Assembly (NCBI RefSeq): GCF_021130785.1
Contig: NC_060211.1
Coordinates: 127,818,001-127,882,000, forward strand
Direction of reading: 5' to 3'
DNA: 64,000 nucleotides
Source: Homalodisca vitripennis
Lineage: Eukaryota > Arthropoda > Insecta > Hemiptera > Cicadellidae
Part shown: piece by piece, positions 1-11,950 of the stretch
Position numbering within the stretch: position 1 is the first letter of the stretch
Layout: every line of letters starts with the position of its first letter
Notes under the pieces: generated by a model
The model's input: only the letters and a program-made list of their open reading frames with translations
Database searches by the model: none
Told to the model about the DNA's origin: nothing
Program-made: the position numbers and the translations under genes

Positions 1-39
1 AATAAAAGGCTTAAATAGGCTTGAAAATGAAACTATACC

Positions 40-1031
40 GTAGCTTCCTCAATAAACTCTCGTGGTTCACACCAATCTTCAATCATTGTCATTATTATTA
101 TTCACAACATGATCAGCTGATGTCAAAAACTTGTTTATAGTATAATAGTGAAGGTTCATTTTGCCAATCTTCACTGAAATGTTTTTTCAATAAATTATCC
201 ACATCATTGAGTTTTTCGGGTTTTTACTTTGACATTGGAAGAAACAAACACTTTAGACATAAAATTAATGGACTTCTCTTTCTTACAAACAACCCTTGTA
301 TTTACCAAAATCCCTCCTATAATGCTCTTCGCCTCTAACAACGACACCACCATTTCTTGATCTTTTAATAAAAATCCTTTTCTATTTATTTAAATTTGGA
401 AAATGCCAATTTGTTGTGCGCTTAAGCACGTCATCCTTGCTAAACTTCCAATCAAAAATGTCACTGTCCTTACCATGTTCGATTGTGGTTCCATGATCTT
501 TAAAAACTTGCAAATAATCCTCTGGAAGAACCATCGTATCTTTCTTCCTCAACACCTTCTCTATCCGTCCAAAAACACGATCTGGAGGAATATATGAATG
601 CCCGACTACTGGGAAAATCTGCACTTTATTAACATGATTTGGAGCATCATGTGCAAGCCAATAGGATAACATTGCTACCACCGAAGTGTTCTTATTTTGG
701 CCACCACACCCATCTGATATCAGCCTTACCTCTTCACGATCGTTTATAAATTCTGTATGACAAAGACTGTGATAAATTGCAGATGCAATATCATTCGAGC
801 CTTAAGCTGCTTCATTTTCTTTCCAAACATAAAGAAAAACATTTTCTTTTGACTGAGGATCTTTTGATCATCCTTTACACATAGTTAAAGTTATAATAAT
901 ATAACTGGCGGGAATAGTATGCTGCCTGGTCAGGAACCTTGAGTAAGACAAGATTTTTTTGGTAATCATATAAGAAAATAACAACTCTATCATCACAGAC
1001 TTTGACCTCTTCCTGGAGTAGCTCGTAATTT
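40..1031 (-). pseudogene. Broken gene of the DGCGGQNKN (DUF7869-like) transposon-type protein family
   Basis: Read on the minus strand, several frames together give one recognisable protein. In order they show YDYQKNL and KVPDQAAYYSRQLY (about 1030-890), ENVFLYVWKEN (about 860-815), GSNDIAS, EVRLISDGCGGQNKN (about 730-690), FPVVGHSYIPPDRVFGRIEK (about 630-570), RGEEHYRRDFGKYKG (about 345-300), KLNDVDNLLKKHF and EDWQNEPSLLYYK (about 215-135), and EDWCEPREFIEEA (about 83-45). I know this order of motifs from a large family of invertebrate uncharacterised proteins, annotated from memory as DUF7869 and behaving like a mobile-element ORF; the Asp of DGCGGQN may be part of an RNase H-like transposase core, which is inference. 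The longest unbroken piece runs from about 801 to 382. A TAA at 802-804, a TGA near 868, and frameshifts near 875, 380-285 and 225 show it is dead. It probably continues beyond the left edge. Confidence 0.8.
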
Positions 1032-2370
1032 TGTATTATTCATTATAATGTTTAAAAACTTTCAACTAGAAGTTTTTAACTAATATAATGCTCCTAGGAA
1101 GGTAATTAAAAATGAATAACAGTGTATAGGTTAGATTTAGAACCTACTACAAATACATCTCATTCCAAAGAACAACAATAAAAATGCTATTGCCGGCTGT
1201 TAGTATTTTTTTTCAATTTCCACCATGTAGTTTCCATAGTAATTAAAAACTAGGAAAACTGTTCCAAATTAAAAGGGAAAGAAAAGGAAAAAGTGTAGTA
1301 ATGTTAAAATGGTCAGTTATGATTCTGTAAACTTAATCAGCCATCTGTTTCTAAGGGACATGGCGAGTTTTGTTACCAAGTGGACAAGGCCGGTTTTGAT
1401 TCCAACAGCGTGTTGGACAAGACCAGTTATGTTTCTAACCCTGATATTTAACTATATATTTAAACAGGTTTTGGCAAGTTTTGATTCAAACTATCTACAC
1501 ATCTGAATAGAGGCATGCGTAGAGAAATAAGATCACACTCCTAACTCAATTTCTCAAAAAATTGGACATGGCGAGTTTTGATTCTAGCCCCCTCATATGA
1601 TATTTTGTGAATGTCAGTGATATTTTCCTACCTCTGGTAAAAGAAGAAATCTGAATTAGAAAAAGAAAATTATGAATTATAGCCATATTGGTCCCCATGA
1701 TACTTTTATAATTTATCAATTTATTTTAACTACTTTATTATATGTTTCTCTCAATTTTACACACATTCTTTCTGTTTATATTAACTGCTGGTGCTTAAAG
1801 CGGCGAAAGCGGTTTTAAAATGAAGTTTTTTGGAAGTGTCCATTACTAGAACCATACCACTTCCATCAAGCATACAATGCAGAAAGTTATGTGAACACAC
1901 AACTCCTACAGGTAGTTATTTGAATAACTATAATAACTACTAGGTAGTACTACAGGCAATTAGGAAAGATGTTTGTTACTTCCTTGTTATCAGCTACAAT
2001 AGAGTAAGTACTCTATTTTAATGGACTCTAGGCTGTCTTCCGGAGCCGCACGATAAGATAAGCATTTGCGGCTCCCTTCCTGTCTATTTGCCTACCGAAC
2101 ACTGCTCACTCACATGTCACACTCTTGATGATGTCCAGTGAAGAGGCTGGAGTTCTTGATGGTACTATGGAATAGAGCTTTGGAAACAAAACACTGTTTG
2201 TTCGTCTTATAACAAAACACCCATTCGTCATCAAAAAGTCCAAAATTTCAAATTTTCCAAATGTTCCAAGTTTCCAAAAAATCTTAGGAATTGATCTCTC
2301 AAAAATATTCTAAGGGAACCGGAGAATTACATTCAACTACACAACTGTCGAATATGTTAAAAAAAACATG
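1032..2370. other. AT-rich spacer without a recognisable gene
   Basis: Stops are frequent in all frames. Apart from the degenerate short repeat at 1310-1600 nothing was recognised. The stretch around 2030-2110 is richer in G+C but carries no reading frame that can be named. Confidence 0.5.
1310..1600 (+). repeat. Degenerate minisatellite with a GAGTTTTGATTC core
   Basis: The phrase GGACAAGGCCGGTTTTGATT and close variants recur about six times with irregular spacing of roughly 25-35 bp (near 1313, 1357, 1381, 1411, 1466 and 1564). The short open frame across it is a by-product of the repeat. Confidence 0.5.
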
Positions 2371-2940
2371 ACGAAAAAAAGAAGAAAAACAGACAAAAAC
2401 GCCATTTCCATGGTAGGATTTCCTGCGAGTGGAAATAAAACGCATCCACAGAGAACTAATACAATGGAAAGTATGAAACGTACTCCAATTTCGAATAAAA
2501 GAGCCGGGGTAAGATAAAGATAGGCTACAAATTAAAGAAATTTACACTTCACAGCTCCAATGTGCTGTTATTGCTGCAACGAATGGAGTTATAGAAGATT
2601 CAAATAGAGAAGGAAGAAATACTTTTAGGAAGACTGAAAATAAAAATATGTAAATACAGCTACGGAAACACAGCTTCATTATACATTTCATTATGGGGTG
2701 CGGCTTACAATAAAGCCCAATACTAAATGATACTTAATACTAAATAGTAACTCCTTTTTCAATGAATTGAAGCCACGCAGATTGTATGATTCAAGTTTAC
2801 TCAGCACAGTATGCAATGCCTTACTGAGGACACATCAAAATACAATTGAATACAATATTTTGCCAAGTGTAAAGAAAGTGGAATTAATGAATTCAAATAT
2901 AGTTGATTTTCCCCTTACAAAGCCATGTAGTTGCCATGAT
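2371..2940 (+). repeat. Dispersed repeat, copy 1 (unnamed family)
   Basis: This segment matches 8190-8670 in the same orientation: the run coding KTDKNAISMVGF, then GNKTHPQRTNTMES, then a SWSKIKIQ-like part, and a tail containing GGAATTGATGAATTCAAATA in the other copy. Here the frame is broken after MES, and about 60-70 bp lie inserted near 2695-2765. The translated segment is Lys/Asn/Ser rich and I do not recognise it. It is probably the degenerate coding part of a transposon. Confidence 0.55.
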
Positions 2941-3304
2941 TATGGCACATAATCGTCTAATAGACCTTCAACTGGTAAAAATGATATTGCTCTGTATCTT
3001 CTAAAAAAGAATATCCGAATTTAAAAATGGTTATTACTTTATTGGGTTTTAGATAAGTGAGAAATGCGTCAGATGTTACGTAAATAAGTGAAAACTGTCT
3101 CTATTATCGGTAATCTGTTATGAATGCTAATAAAAAATAATACACTTGACAAATTACATTCCTGTTCGATAAAACCAAGTTACATATAAAATTATCTAAC
3201 ATTTAATACGATAAAAAAGTCTTAAAAATAAACTGAAAGCAACGCTCCTATTAAATTAAAAGACAAATTTTGCACACACGACATTGAGTACACTTCAAAA
3301 CGTT

Positions 3305-4130
3305 TCATAATCTCTTGACGCTTTTCAACACTTTGAGCTTTTGTAACAGAATTTTCAAATGTTCTGACGCTGCAACTTCTTCTTCTCCTCCCTCAAAAGC
3401 TGGATTGTCGCCAAGGTGACATTCAGAACTATAATTCAATCGTTTACTAATGTCATGTAGAATTGGACAGCACACAGTGAGTTTTTGTAATTCTTTCCAG
3501 AGAAATCTACACGCAGTTCCCTATAAGAAGATTGTTTTTAATTTGATTCCCACAATAACTATTTTCTGAATATGCAGTACATTACAGAAGATGAAGGGAC
3601 TAAAAGGCCATGACGAAATGCCATTCTCCGAGTCTTCCAACAGACAAGCGCCCTATCACATCTGGCAATAATCTCTGTTACCTGACTCTGCCTCCGAATT
3701 CTCGAGTCCTAAACACTATCCGGCCATTCTGTAGTGATGCTCGTGTGCTTTACACGTTGCTTGTATTTTTTCAAGGTTATCCTTTCCGGCACACAAACTC
3801 ATCACCAAACAACCTAGGTCAAAATTTCAATCTGTGTACAATCAAGTGCACCAATAACCGAAGGCAGCCTAAAACGAGTCTGCCACAAGGGTTGACAATA
3901 ATTTATGTCTCTCACTGAATTCGGAAATGAATTCTTCACTGAATTTCCTATGATGTGATCGGTCAATGATACAGTCCATGACATAGTGAAAAAGCCTTAC
4001 AAGCCGTTGAGCGATCGACTCCATCTTCTGGCATTCCAACTTACAAACCGGAATCAGCTACTGCGCGCGTAAGAAAATTTCCATTTTTTCCCTTGGTATT
4101 AACGATCCTCCGCATGAATTTGGAGCAAAT
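3305..4130 (-). pseudogene. PIF/Harbinger transposase pseudogene (HARBI1-like)
   Basis: On the minus strand the motifs of a Harbinger nuclease occur in order. GVDRSTACKAFS (about 4020-3990) corresponds to the usual VSxSTxCRxxxxV. RLPSVIGALDCTQIEI (about 3880-3830) is the FPGVIGAIDGTHIxI block with the first catalytic Asp. EFVCRKG (about 3800) is the YVNRKGYxS block. TEWPDSVxDSRI (about 3730-3695) is the WPGSxHDSRI block with the second catalytic Asp. LLEDSENGISSWPF (about 3650-3605) is the LLGDSGYPLxPWL block. LTVCCPILHDISKRL (about 3480-3435) is the xxVCxxLHN block, followed by an acidic tail ending at a stop at 3305-3307. In the working protein the enzyme cuts and joins element DNA at 3-bp targets. 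Many stops and frameshifts interrupt it, so it is dead. No terminal inverted repeats were found. Confidence 0.85.
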
Positions 4131-4283
4131 ACTACGGGATCCAGGAAATGTAAAGCAAGTAGTATTCTTTCGCAGCACTTAATTTTCTACACTTTATTCA
4201 ATTCACCCACTAAAGTGAGAACAGTATGCGACTACTCAACGTAGCTCTGTGTCCTTATGGCTACAATACAATGGGTTCATATG

Positions 4284-6085
4284 GGTTAAACAATTGCTAT
4301 ACTAGCTAGTTTAAACAATTGCTATACTAGCTAGTTTAAACAATTGATATACTAGCCAGTTTAAACAACTGCTATACTAGCTAGTTTAAACAATTGATAT
4401 ACTAGCCAGTTTAAACAACTGCTATACTAGCTAGTTTAAACAATTGATATACTAGCCAGTTTAAACAATTGATATACTTACTAGCCAATTTAACCAATTG
4501 ATACACTAGCCAATTTAACCAATTGATATACTAGCCAGTTTAAACAACTGCTATACTAGCTAGTTTTAAACAATTGATATACTAGCCAGTTTAAACAACT
4601 GCTATACTAGCTAGTTTAAACAATTGATATACTAGCCAGTTTAAACAACTGCTATACTAGCTAGTTTAAACAATTGATATACTAGCCAGTTTAAACAATT
4701 GATATACTTACTAGCCAATTTAACCAATTGATACACTAGCCAATTTAACCAATTGATATACTAGCCAATTTAACCAATTGATACACTAGCCAATTTAACC
4801 AATTGATATACTAGCCAGTTTAAACAACTGCTATACTAGCTAGTTTAAACAATTGATATACTAGCCAGTTTAAACAATTGATATACTTACTAGCCAATTT
4901 AACCAATTGATACACTAGCCAATTTAACCAATTGATATACTAGCCAATTTAACCAATTGATACACTAGCCAATTTAACCAATTGATATACTAGCCAGTTT
5001 AAACAACTGCTATACTAGCTAGTTTAAACAATTGATATACTAGCCAGTTTAAACAATTGATATACTTACTAGCCAATTTAACCAATTGATACACTAGCCA
5101 ATTTAAACAATGGATATACTAGCCAGTTTAAACAACTGCTATACTAGCTAGTTTAAACAATTGATATACTAGCCAGTTTAAACAACTGCTATACTAGCTA
5201 GTTTAAACAATTGATATACTAGCCAGTTTAAACAACTGCTATACTAGCTAGTTTAAAACAATTGATATACTAGCCAGTTTAAACAATTGATATACTAGCC
5301 AGTTTAAACAACTGCTATACTAGCTAGTTTAAACAATTGATATACTAGCCAGTTTAAACAACTGCTATACTAGCTAGTTTAAACAATTGATATACTAGCC
5401 AGTTTAAACAACTGCTATACTAGCTAGTTTAAACAATTGATATACTAGCCAGTTTAAACAACTGCTATACTAGCTAGTTTAAACAATTGATATACTAGCC
5501 AGTTTAAACAATTGATATACTTACTAGCCAATTTAACCAATTGATACACTAGCCAATTTAACCAATTGATATACTAGCCAATTTAACCAATTGATACACT
5601 AGCCAATTTAACCAATTGATATACTAGCCAGTTTAAACAACTGCTATACTAGCTAGTTTAAACAATTGATATACTAGCCAGTTTAAACAATTGATATACT
5701 TACTAGCCAATTTAACCAATTGATACACTAGCCAATTTAACCAATTGATATACTAGCCAATTTAACCAATTGATACACTAGCCAATTTAACCAATTGATA
5801 TACTAGCCAGTTTAAACAACTGCTATACTAGCTAGTTTAAACAATTGATATACTAGCCAGTTTAAACAACTGCTATACTAGCTAGTTTAAACAATTGATA
5901 TACTAGCTAGTTTAAACAATTGATATACTAGCCAGTTTAAACAATTGATATACTTACTAGCCAATTTAACCAATTGATACACTAGCCAATTTAACCAATT
6001 GATATACTAGCCAGTTTAAACAATTGATATACTAGCTAATTTAACTGATATACTTAGCCAGTTTAATCACACCAGCCAGTATGAA
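4284..6085 (+). repeat. Satellite array, 25-bp monomer with higher-order structure
   Basis: About 70 tandem copies of a 25-bp monomer that begins TTTAAAC, contains CAATTG or CAACTG and ends CTAGCCAG, CTAGCTAG or CTAGCCAA. Variants alternate as 50-bp dimers in much of the array. A 29-bp variant with an extra TACT (TATACTTACTAGCC) recurs near 4459, 4696, 4875, 5054, 5502, 5681 and 5936. Several of these intervals are about 179 bp, that is six 25-bp units plus one 29-bp unit. Each monomer carries in-frame stops, so the array is not coding. The right end decays through shortened units into unique sequence near 6060-6090. Confidence 0.95.
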
Positions 6086-8170
6086 ATAATGGATACACAG
6101 GACGATCCGTACGTTAATGTGAGACAATTTTAAGACCTATTGATAGTATTAAATTACAAATTTTTTCACATTAACGTAACTTATATATGGAAATCTACCT
6201 TCTGGGATTGGCTTCCTACTATAGTTTACAAAGTAGTATTTTTCACTGCGGCCAAGGTAACATTTGTCATCCGGACAGTAAAACATAGTTTTCGAGATTT
6301 GGGAGGTTTTTTGAATTTGAAAGGGAAGATTTAAGTGCAGAATACTGGTCAGATTTATTCTTTTAATAAAAAGGAACATAGAAGTTAAATAATATATCCT
6401 AAGATTTTCTATGACACGCCATTCTCGAGAATTGTGTTTGAAACATTAAGTACCTACCTCCTGAAATAGTGCAGCTACGACATTGATGGTGGCAGATAGG
6501 AGTTACTCCCACTGCCCTTGGCGTTGGAAAACGCTACTTTTAAGATATTTATTTTACATACATTGACAGATTAGTAAGAGGGTTGGAATGAACACGTTTT
6601 TTAGTTTTTAGGTAACAGCGTCGGTGTCAAAACTAACATCCTGCTTGTCTCGTATTATTATAATATTAATAAAATAATATTATATTAATATTATTAAAAT
6701 ATATCATCCTTGTCGTCGAAAGTCATCTTTAGTCAATATATGTTTTAAGAATTTAATCGTGTAAGCACTGTTTCGAAACTGTGTGAACCAGAAAACTTAA
6801 TCTTTGGTAAATAATATTTGATTACCAACTTTGTGGTTGCTGTAATGTCCGATATACGAGGCTACTTGAATATACTTGAATTTGTTCTAGAATTCCCAGA
6901 CACTAGTTTTGGAACACCCAATATTTGTATAAGCATATGTAATATTTGAATATTGTATTCGGTCTACATGACGCCCTGTTGTAATGATATACGTCTAAGT
7001 GTCTACCGATATACAGAATGTTTTCAATTGATGGTTGTAAAACTACAAAACTCGTTTAACATTTCGTATTTAATGGCGAACCGTCTTAACTTTGTAAATT
7101 TGCTGGATAGCCACGTTTATTAATTGCTTAAGTAAAAGTCATTATTGTTTAAAATTATTTGTTATTTATTTTAAGTCACTGAAGGTGTTTCATGGAATTG
7201 TCATGACAAAGAAATGATCTGGCCGTACTAATAACATATTGGTATGATATTATCATTGTTTGAACCGTGTTATTAAAGCTATCGCAACACGATATTGTAT
7301 TATATTCCAATGTAAAATTACAAATGTTAACTCCTTTGCCATCGTTAGGTTTATTTATACGATTCATCATTAAACTAAACAGTGTACGTCATATAGAAAC
7401 AGTAAACAGTTTTAAGTTGGATTTTCAACCTTTCAAATACAGAAAAGACGCAAAACCTGATTCTATGATTACAATAGTGTAATCATAGAAGCTTAATCAT
7501 GGAAAACTACTAAGGTAGCGTGGCGATAACGCGTTGTGTTGTGGCTGGTACACACGAATAACCCAGTCACGTCACTTGAAAATATCTGAGAAAGAGTAGC
7601 AAATTCAATGTTCCTGACGTCCAGTAAAATAGAAACATACACAAATTAAATCATGCATATCCTAAAATTTTGAGAATTATGCACAATTATTAGAATTGTC
7701 CCTTGAATAATCTACAGCCGTCCCATCATTTACAGTGCCACGAGGAATGAGAGTGGTTTCCTCTCAAATATTCCAAATAAAATGCGTCATAAAGAAAATT
7801 CAAAAGACACAAAAATTAAAATAATTAAATTTGCTAAAGAATAGTTGTTATATCATTCGCTGGTGTTAAGCAAAATTATAATAGAAAAAAACAAAAACAT
7901 GAATAGCAAACAATAGAACAGCATTAAATAAAACTAAGGTATAAATTTAGTATTCAGGGGACGTTCATATAAAAATTTTGGAATATGCATGATTTAATGC
8001 ATCTAAAATATTCGTTAAAAAATTAAGCTATTTTGGAAAAACTTGTTAAATTTGTTTAACTCGCAATTTACACAAAAACTTACCCTTATAGTTTCTTAAA
8101 GAAACTTCATTTTGTTTTACAGAAACGGACAAACATCTGAAAATGTGAAATTGTGTATTTTTATAAATCG
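6086..8170. other. AT-rich spacer
   Basis: No gene was recognised on either strand. It holds an AT-only stretch near 6655-6705 and the perfect hairpin at 7461-7490. Short open frames overlap one another on opposite strands and look random. Confidence 0.5.
7461..7490. repeat. Perfect 13-bp hairpin
   Basis: TTCTATGATTACA at 7461-7473 is followed by a 4-base loop and its exact reverse complement at 7478-7490. Confidence 0.7.
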
Positions 8171-8189
8171 TAATGTATGTATGTCGTAA

Positions 8190-8670
8190 AAAAAGAAAAA
8201 CAGACAAAAACGCCATTTCTATGGTAGGATTTTTTGCAAGTGGAAATAAAACGCATCCACAGAGAACTAATACAATGGAAAGTATGAATGGAGAAGTTCA
8301 AACTACGGATTTGGATGTTGTAAAACCATCAACAAAAAAAACAAAACAGAACAAATCGGACTCCAATTCTGACGAAAAGAGCTGGAGTAAGATAAAGATA
8401 CAAATTAATGAAATTTATAATTCACACAACTCCAATGTGCTGCATTGCTGCAACAAATGGAGTTATAAGAATATATGTAAATTTCATCTACGGAAACACT
8501 TAGCCGCGCAGATCGCATGATTGAAGTTTACTCAGTACACTATCAAATGAATTACTGAGGACACAAAATAATACAAATTGAAGACAAGTGTACAGTTGTT
8601 TTTTGTTAAGTGTAGAGACAGTGGAATTGATGAATTCAAATATAGATGAAGCGGTTTAATTTGTTAACAT
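8190..8670 (+). repeat. Dispersed repeat, copy 2, with a 115-codon remnant frame (8173-8520)
   Basis: This copy of the 2371-2940 repeat is open from the ATG at 8173 to the TGA at 8520. The product is basic and polar, with KTDKNAISMVGF, a Lys/Ser/Asn-rich middle and a C-terminal HLRKH preceded by two Cys, which only vaguely resembles a zinc finger. The middle part (VQTTDLDVVKPSTKK) is missing from copy 1. Copies disagree in length and copy 1 is broken, so this is more likely a decayed mobile-element ORF than a host gene. The family is not recognised. Confidence 0.45.
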
Positions 8671-9058
8671 CCATGTGCAATACGTCTGTTTCAAAAAATG
8701 CATTCATACTTGTATATGAATGTTCATGACGATAACGCACCAGAACAAAATAAGTATGCAACTGATTGTGACTGTGTAACAGCATGTTCTATTGACAGAT
8801 CAATGCAACCTAAATGACTCACTAACAAATACGAGCACATGACTATGGCCTAAATTTTTATAAATCGTAATGTATAAATTCCATATGCAATACGCTTGTC
8901 ACAGTGCATGCCTTCATACTTGCATACCGATGTCATACGCGACGAAACATAAGTTTGCAACTGATTGTGACTGTACAACAGCATGTTGTATTGATAGATC
9001 AATGCAGCCTAAATGATTCACTAACAAATACGCACACGTGACTATGGCCTAGATTTTT
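8668..9058 (+). repeat. Two tandem copies of a ~190-bp unit
   Basis: 8668-8860 and 8879-9058 align throughout: both contain GCAACTGATTGTGACTGT, then AACAGCATGTT, CAATGCA/CCTAAATGA, ACTAACAAATACG and GACTATGGCCTA. The second unit runs straight into the long repeat below. Confidence 0.7.
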
Positions 9059-9450
9059 GTATTCCCCAACACTCTTCAGTGCGGTAGCTCAAGCTCAGAG
9101 TTACACAAGACAGCACGTGTCGCGACATTAGGACCAATAATCGTCCTTGTCAGTGAGTTATTGTAGCACCATCTCGAATGTGTCGAGTCTTATTTATTCC
9201 TTTGGATTTGTTTTGGAGGAAAGTTAGACGTTAGTTTAACAAAAGCAAAGCAAAATAAGACATTGTCTTAATACGAGGCAGGAATACGTCACACACGTGT
9301 CGCATAATAGGCTTCGATAAGGTGTAGGTAAAATGTAATGTGTATAGCATTCACATGTGTTACCCTGTCGTTTTTTAAAAGTCCTATAATTTTACTCAGT
9401 TTATTTACAAATTTATTAATTCTGCAATTTTCTCGTTGCCATAAAGGTTA
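8760..9450 (+). repeat. Interspersed repeat family, forward copy (arm of a long inverted pair)
   Basis: Its reverse complement lies at about 15230-15720. The best part (9050-9200 against 15490-15640) is almost identical and includes CAACACTCTTCAGTGCGGTA and GACAGCACGTGTCGCGACAT. The family also includes ACGTGTCGCATAATAGGCTT followed further on by TCTGCAATTTTCTCGTTGCC, which recurs near 57800. No terminal inverted repeat or coding part is visible. Confidence 0.7.
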
Positions 9451-11395
9451 CACAAAAGACCATTGAAAACATACTTAATAAGTTCAGCCGAATTCCACGG
9501 AGGAAATAGAAATATTTCAAGTTTATAACTCATTTCGTTCTCGAAATCGAACGCTCAGTCATGAACTCTAATAGGTAAATATAACAAGGTAGAAGTACGT
9601 CTTACCAAGTGTCGCATAACAAGCTTCGCTGAAGTTATCACAAAGTTTTAAGTCAGTAGCTTATATTTCATTCTTGAGATGCCCTGCGGACACATATACA
9701 GGCAGACAACCACATAAAAAATCATTTTTACATTCCCTCTGCAGACAAAAGAAAGACTATGTCAGACCACTGAGTGATAGGTTTCAATGACGAGCAGCCA
9801 AATTCTATGTTTGGACACGTACTATCATAAAACGGATTCTTGTCTATATAGAAATAAAATTCCATGCAAAATATCAAGTCTACAGATGATACCTTTATCA
9901 AGATATGTTGCCACATGATAAATTCACATTTCTGTTCATTTAGTTTTCATAGCGATGTTTAAATAATAAAAGTACCAAAAGTAAGAGTGCCCTGAAATCA
10001 ATTTGTCACCCAGTTTTAATATTGGCTTTGCATTGTAAGTTATTTTCGTGTCACTCTATGAATGCTCGTTTTGCCAAAATATGATGTTGTATTTGTTCGG
10101 TTAGCCAAACATTAGTGAACATGCTATAACTTAGGTCGTCGGTATGAACATTTCGTATTAAACGTTTTATAAAAAGAAATTAGACAAAGTTGAATTTATT
10201 TTACATTATTGAAAGCACCAGTACTGAATGGATTACATAATTTCACCACCTATTTTAACTACTTCTCAAACAACGATTGATCTGGACCGAATATATGGCT
10301 TAGTGAAGTTCTGTTAATAGTTTTTTAACAGTTTCTAACAACGGAAAGGATTCAAGAGGCTTGTTCATTGCTTGAGAGACTTCTAAGAGTGATGTAATGA
10401 GGGAAGCCAAGACGGAGCACAAACTGTAGAGTGTAATATAAAACTGCACAAACCACCTTACCAAAGATGTCTTGTCATGAACTCTCTATTGGATATAACT
10501 GCCAAATTAAACCCGTAAGGTACTCGAATAATAAGCAGAACAGGTTTATATGTTTAACGTCATTTAAGCAGATAGAGATATAAAATTAGCCAATTGATAT
10601 TAAACGTAACACGATACTTTTATACAGCAATAATTATTTAATCACCAAAGTTTTAGTTTTAGAAAAAATCTCTAATAAGAGCGTAATAGAATTTTAAAAT
10701 TAAAGGTCGTTTTGATTATAACTCAATGCCAGGAACTCGAACTCAAGAGAGTAAATCCTTGGAAAATTCCAGCCATTAATTTTTTTAACATCAAGATATT
10801 TAGTATGAAATAAATCAATAAAAGATTAAATAATTTTGAAATGATTTACCTTATCTTTGCACATAAACAAAGACCATAACATTTCATCTTTTAAAATTTT
10901 GTATCAACTCATGAGAACGGTTTTACAAGAATCAGAGGAAAACCTTCAACTTAAAACTAGGTCAAAAATATGCATATAATTTAAAGCTCACGAGACAAAC
11001 AGAATACCATGAGAAAAATTTAAGAAAAATCTCCCCTCCACCAAATATCAGATATGCATAATTCTCGCGTTATGAACAATGTCGTAAATGTTAGGACGGC
11101 TTCAAATTTTAAACGAAGGCATACGGAGTGATGTATGAATTTAATAGCTTAAAATCACAATCAAAGAGCTTAAAAGCCATCCACTCCAGTCTGAATTTGA
11201 CGGATTTTCATGAAGCGTAAGCCGAGTTTCATACTAAATTGATGCCATCTTAGTGAAATCTCACAAAACTTGCACTCAAATGCATATTTATAAGATAATA
11301 TTGTTCATTTAAATAAATACACTTGTACTTAAAAACAACAGAGATTCTGTAATGCAAAACTGAACCGTTTATATTAAATTGGTTCCTTAAGGTTA
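9451..11395. other. Spacer with pieces of the same interspersed repeat
   Basis: A second piece of the family lies at about 9480-9720 (ACCAAGTGTCGCATAACAAG, then TTCTTGAGATGCCCTGCGGA and CAGGCAGACAAC). The rest is AT-rich and no gene was seen. Confidence 0.45.
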
Positions 11396-11397
11396 AT

Positions 11398-11417
11398 TTT
11401 ATATATATATATATATA

Positions 11418-11468
<51 letters not shown>
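11398..11468. repeat. (TA)n microsatellite
   Basis: An alternating TA run of about 70 bp interrupted by TTATTTA. Confidence 0.9.
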
Positions 11469-11471
<3 letters not shown>

Positions 11472-11599
11472 TATATTTCCATGTCTCATTCTTTAAATGT
11501 CTCAGGCACGTAGAGCTGGATTTTAAAGACTTTAGTCATTCTCAAAGGCTATCCAAAATCTATTAGTAGCCTAACCTGAAAGGGCCATGAAGAATTTTT

Positions 11600-11950
11600 C
11601 CTTCTGTCTGTTTGAAATTTATATCTCAAGAATGAACTAAACTTGAAAATGTACACGACGCTTCATTTCTACATAAACAACATCGATTTCAATGATGGTG
11701 TATGTTGGTCCATAGAATTTGGCTGAGCGTTAACGAATGCATTGATCTTATGGGTAACCATGATATCAACGAGAATACCAAAGATCAAACAGATTTGTAA
11801 ACAAACTGAAATAAACAACAAGATTTCAACGTTACAGAAGTTATACGGGTGATAGATTTATAATTTTTCATGTAACTTAATTTCTACATACTAGACAAAA
11901 GTATGTAAAATGAAATGCAAAAGTTTCATTTCTGTCTAATTGCCTGTTCG
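11600..11950 (-). repeat. Interspersed repeat family, reverse partial copy
   Basis: CAATGATGGTGTATGTTGGT, then GGCTGAGCGTTAACGAA, then AACAGATTTGTAAACAAACT match the reverse-oriented copies at 15140-15280 and 61240-61370 in order and spacing. Confidence 0.6.

Noticed and set aside
4284..6085. CRISPR-like look of the repeat array
   Set aside because: Units are directly tandem with no unique spacers, and the rest of the window is clearly eukaryotic.
11400..11466. TA run as a replication or matrix-attachment signal
   Set aside because: Such runs occur at least seven times in the window and look like plain microsatellites.
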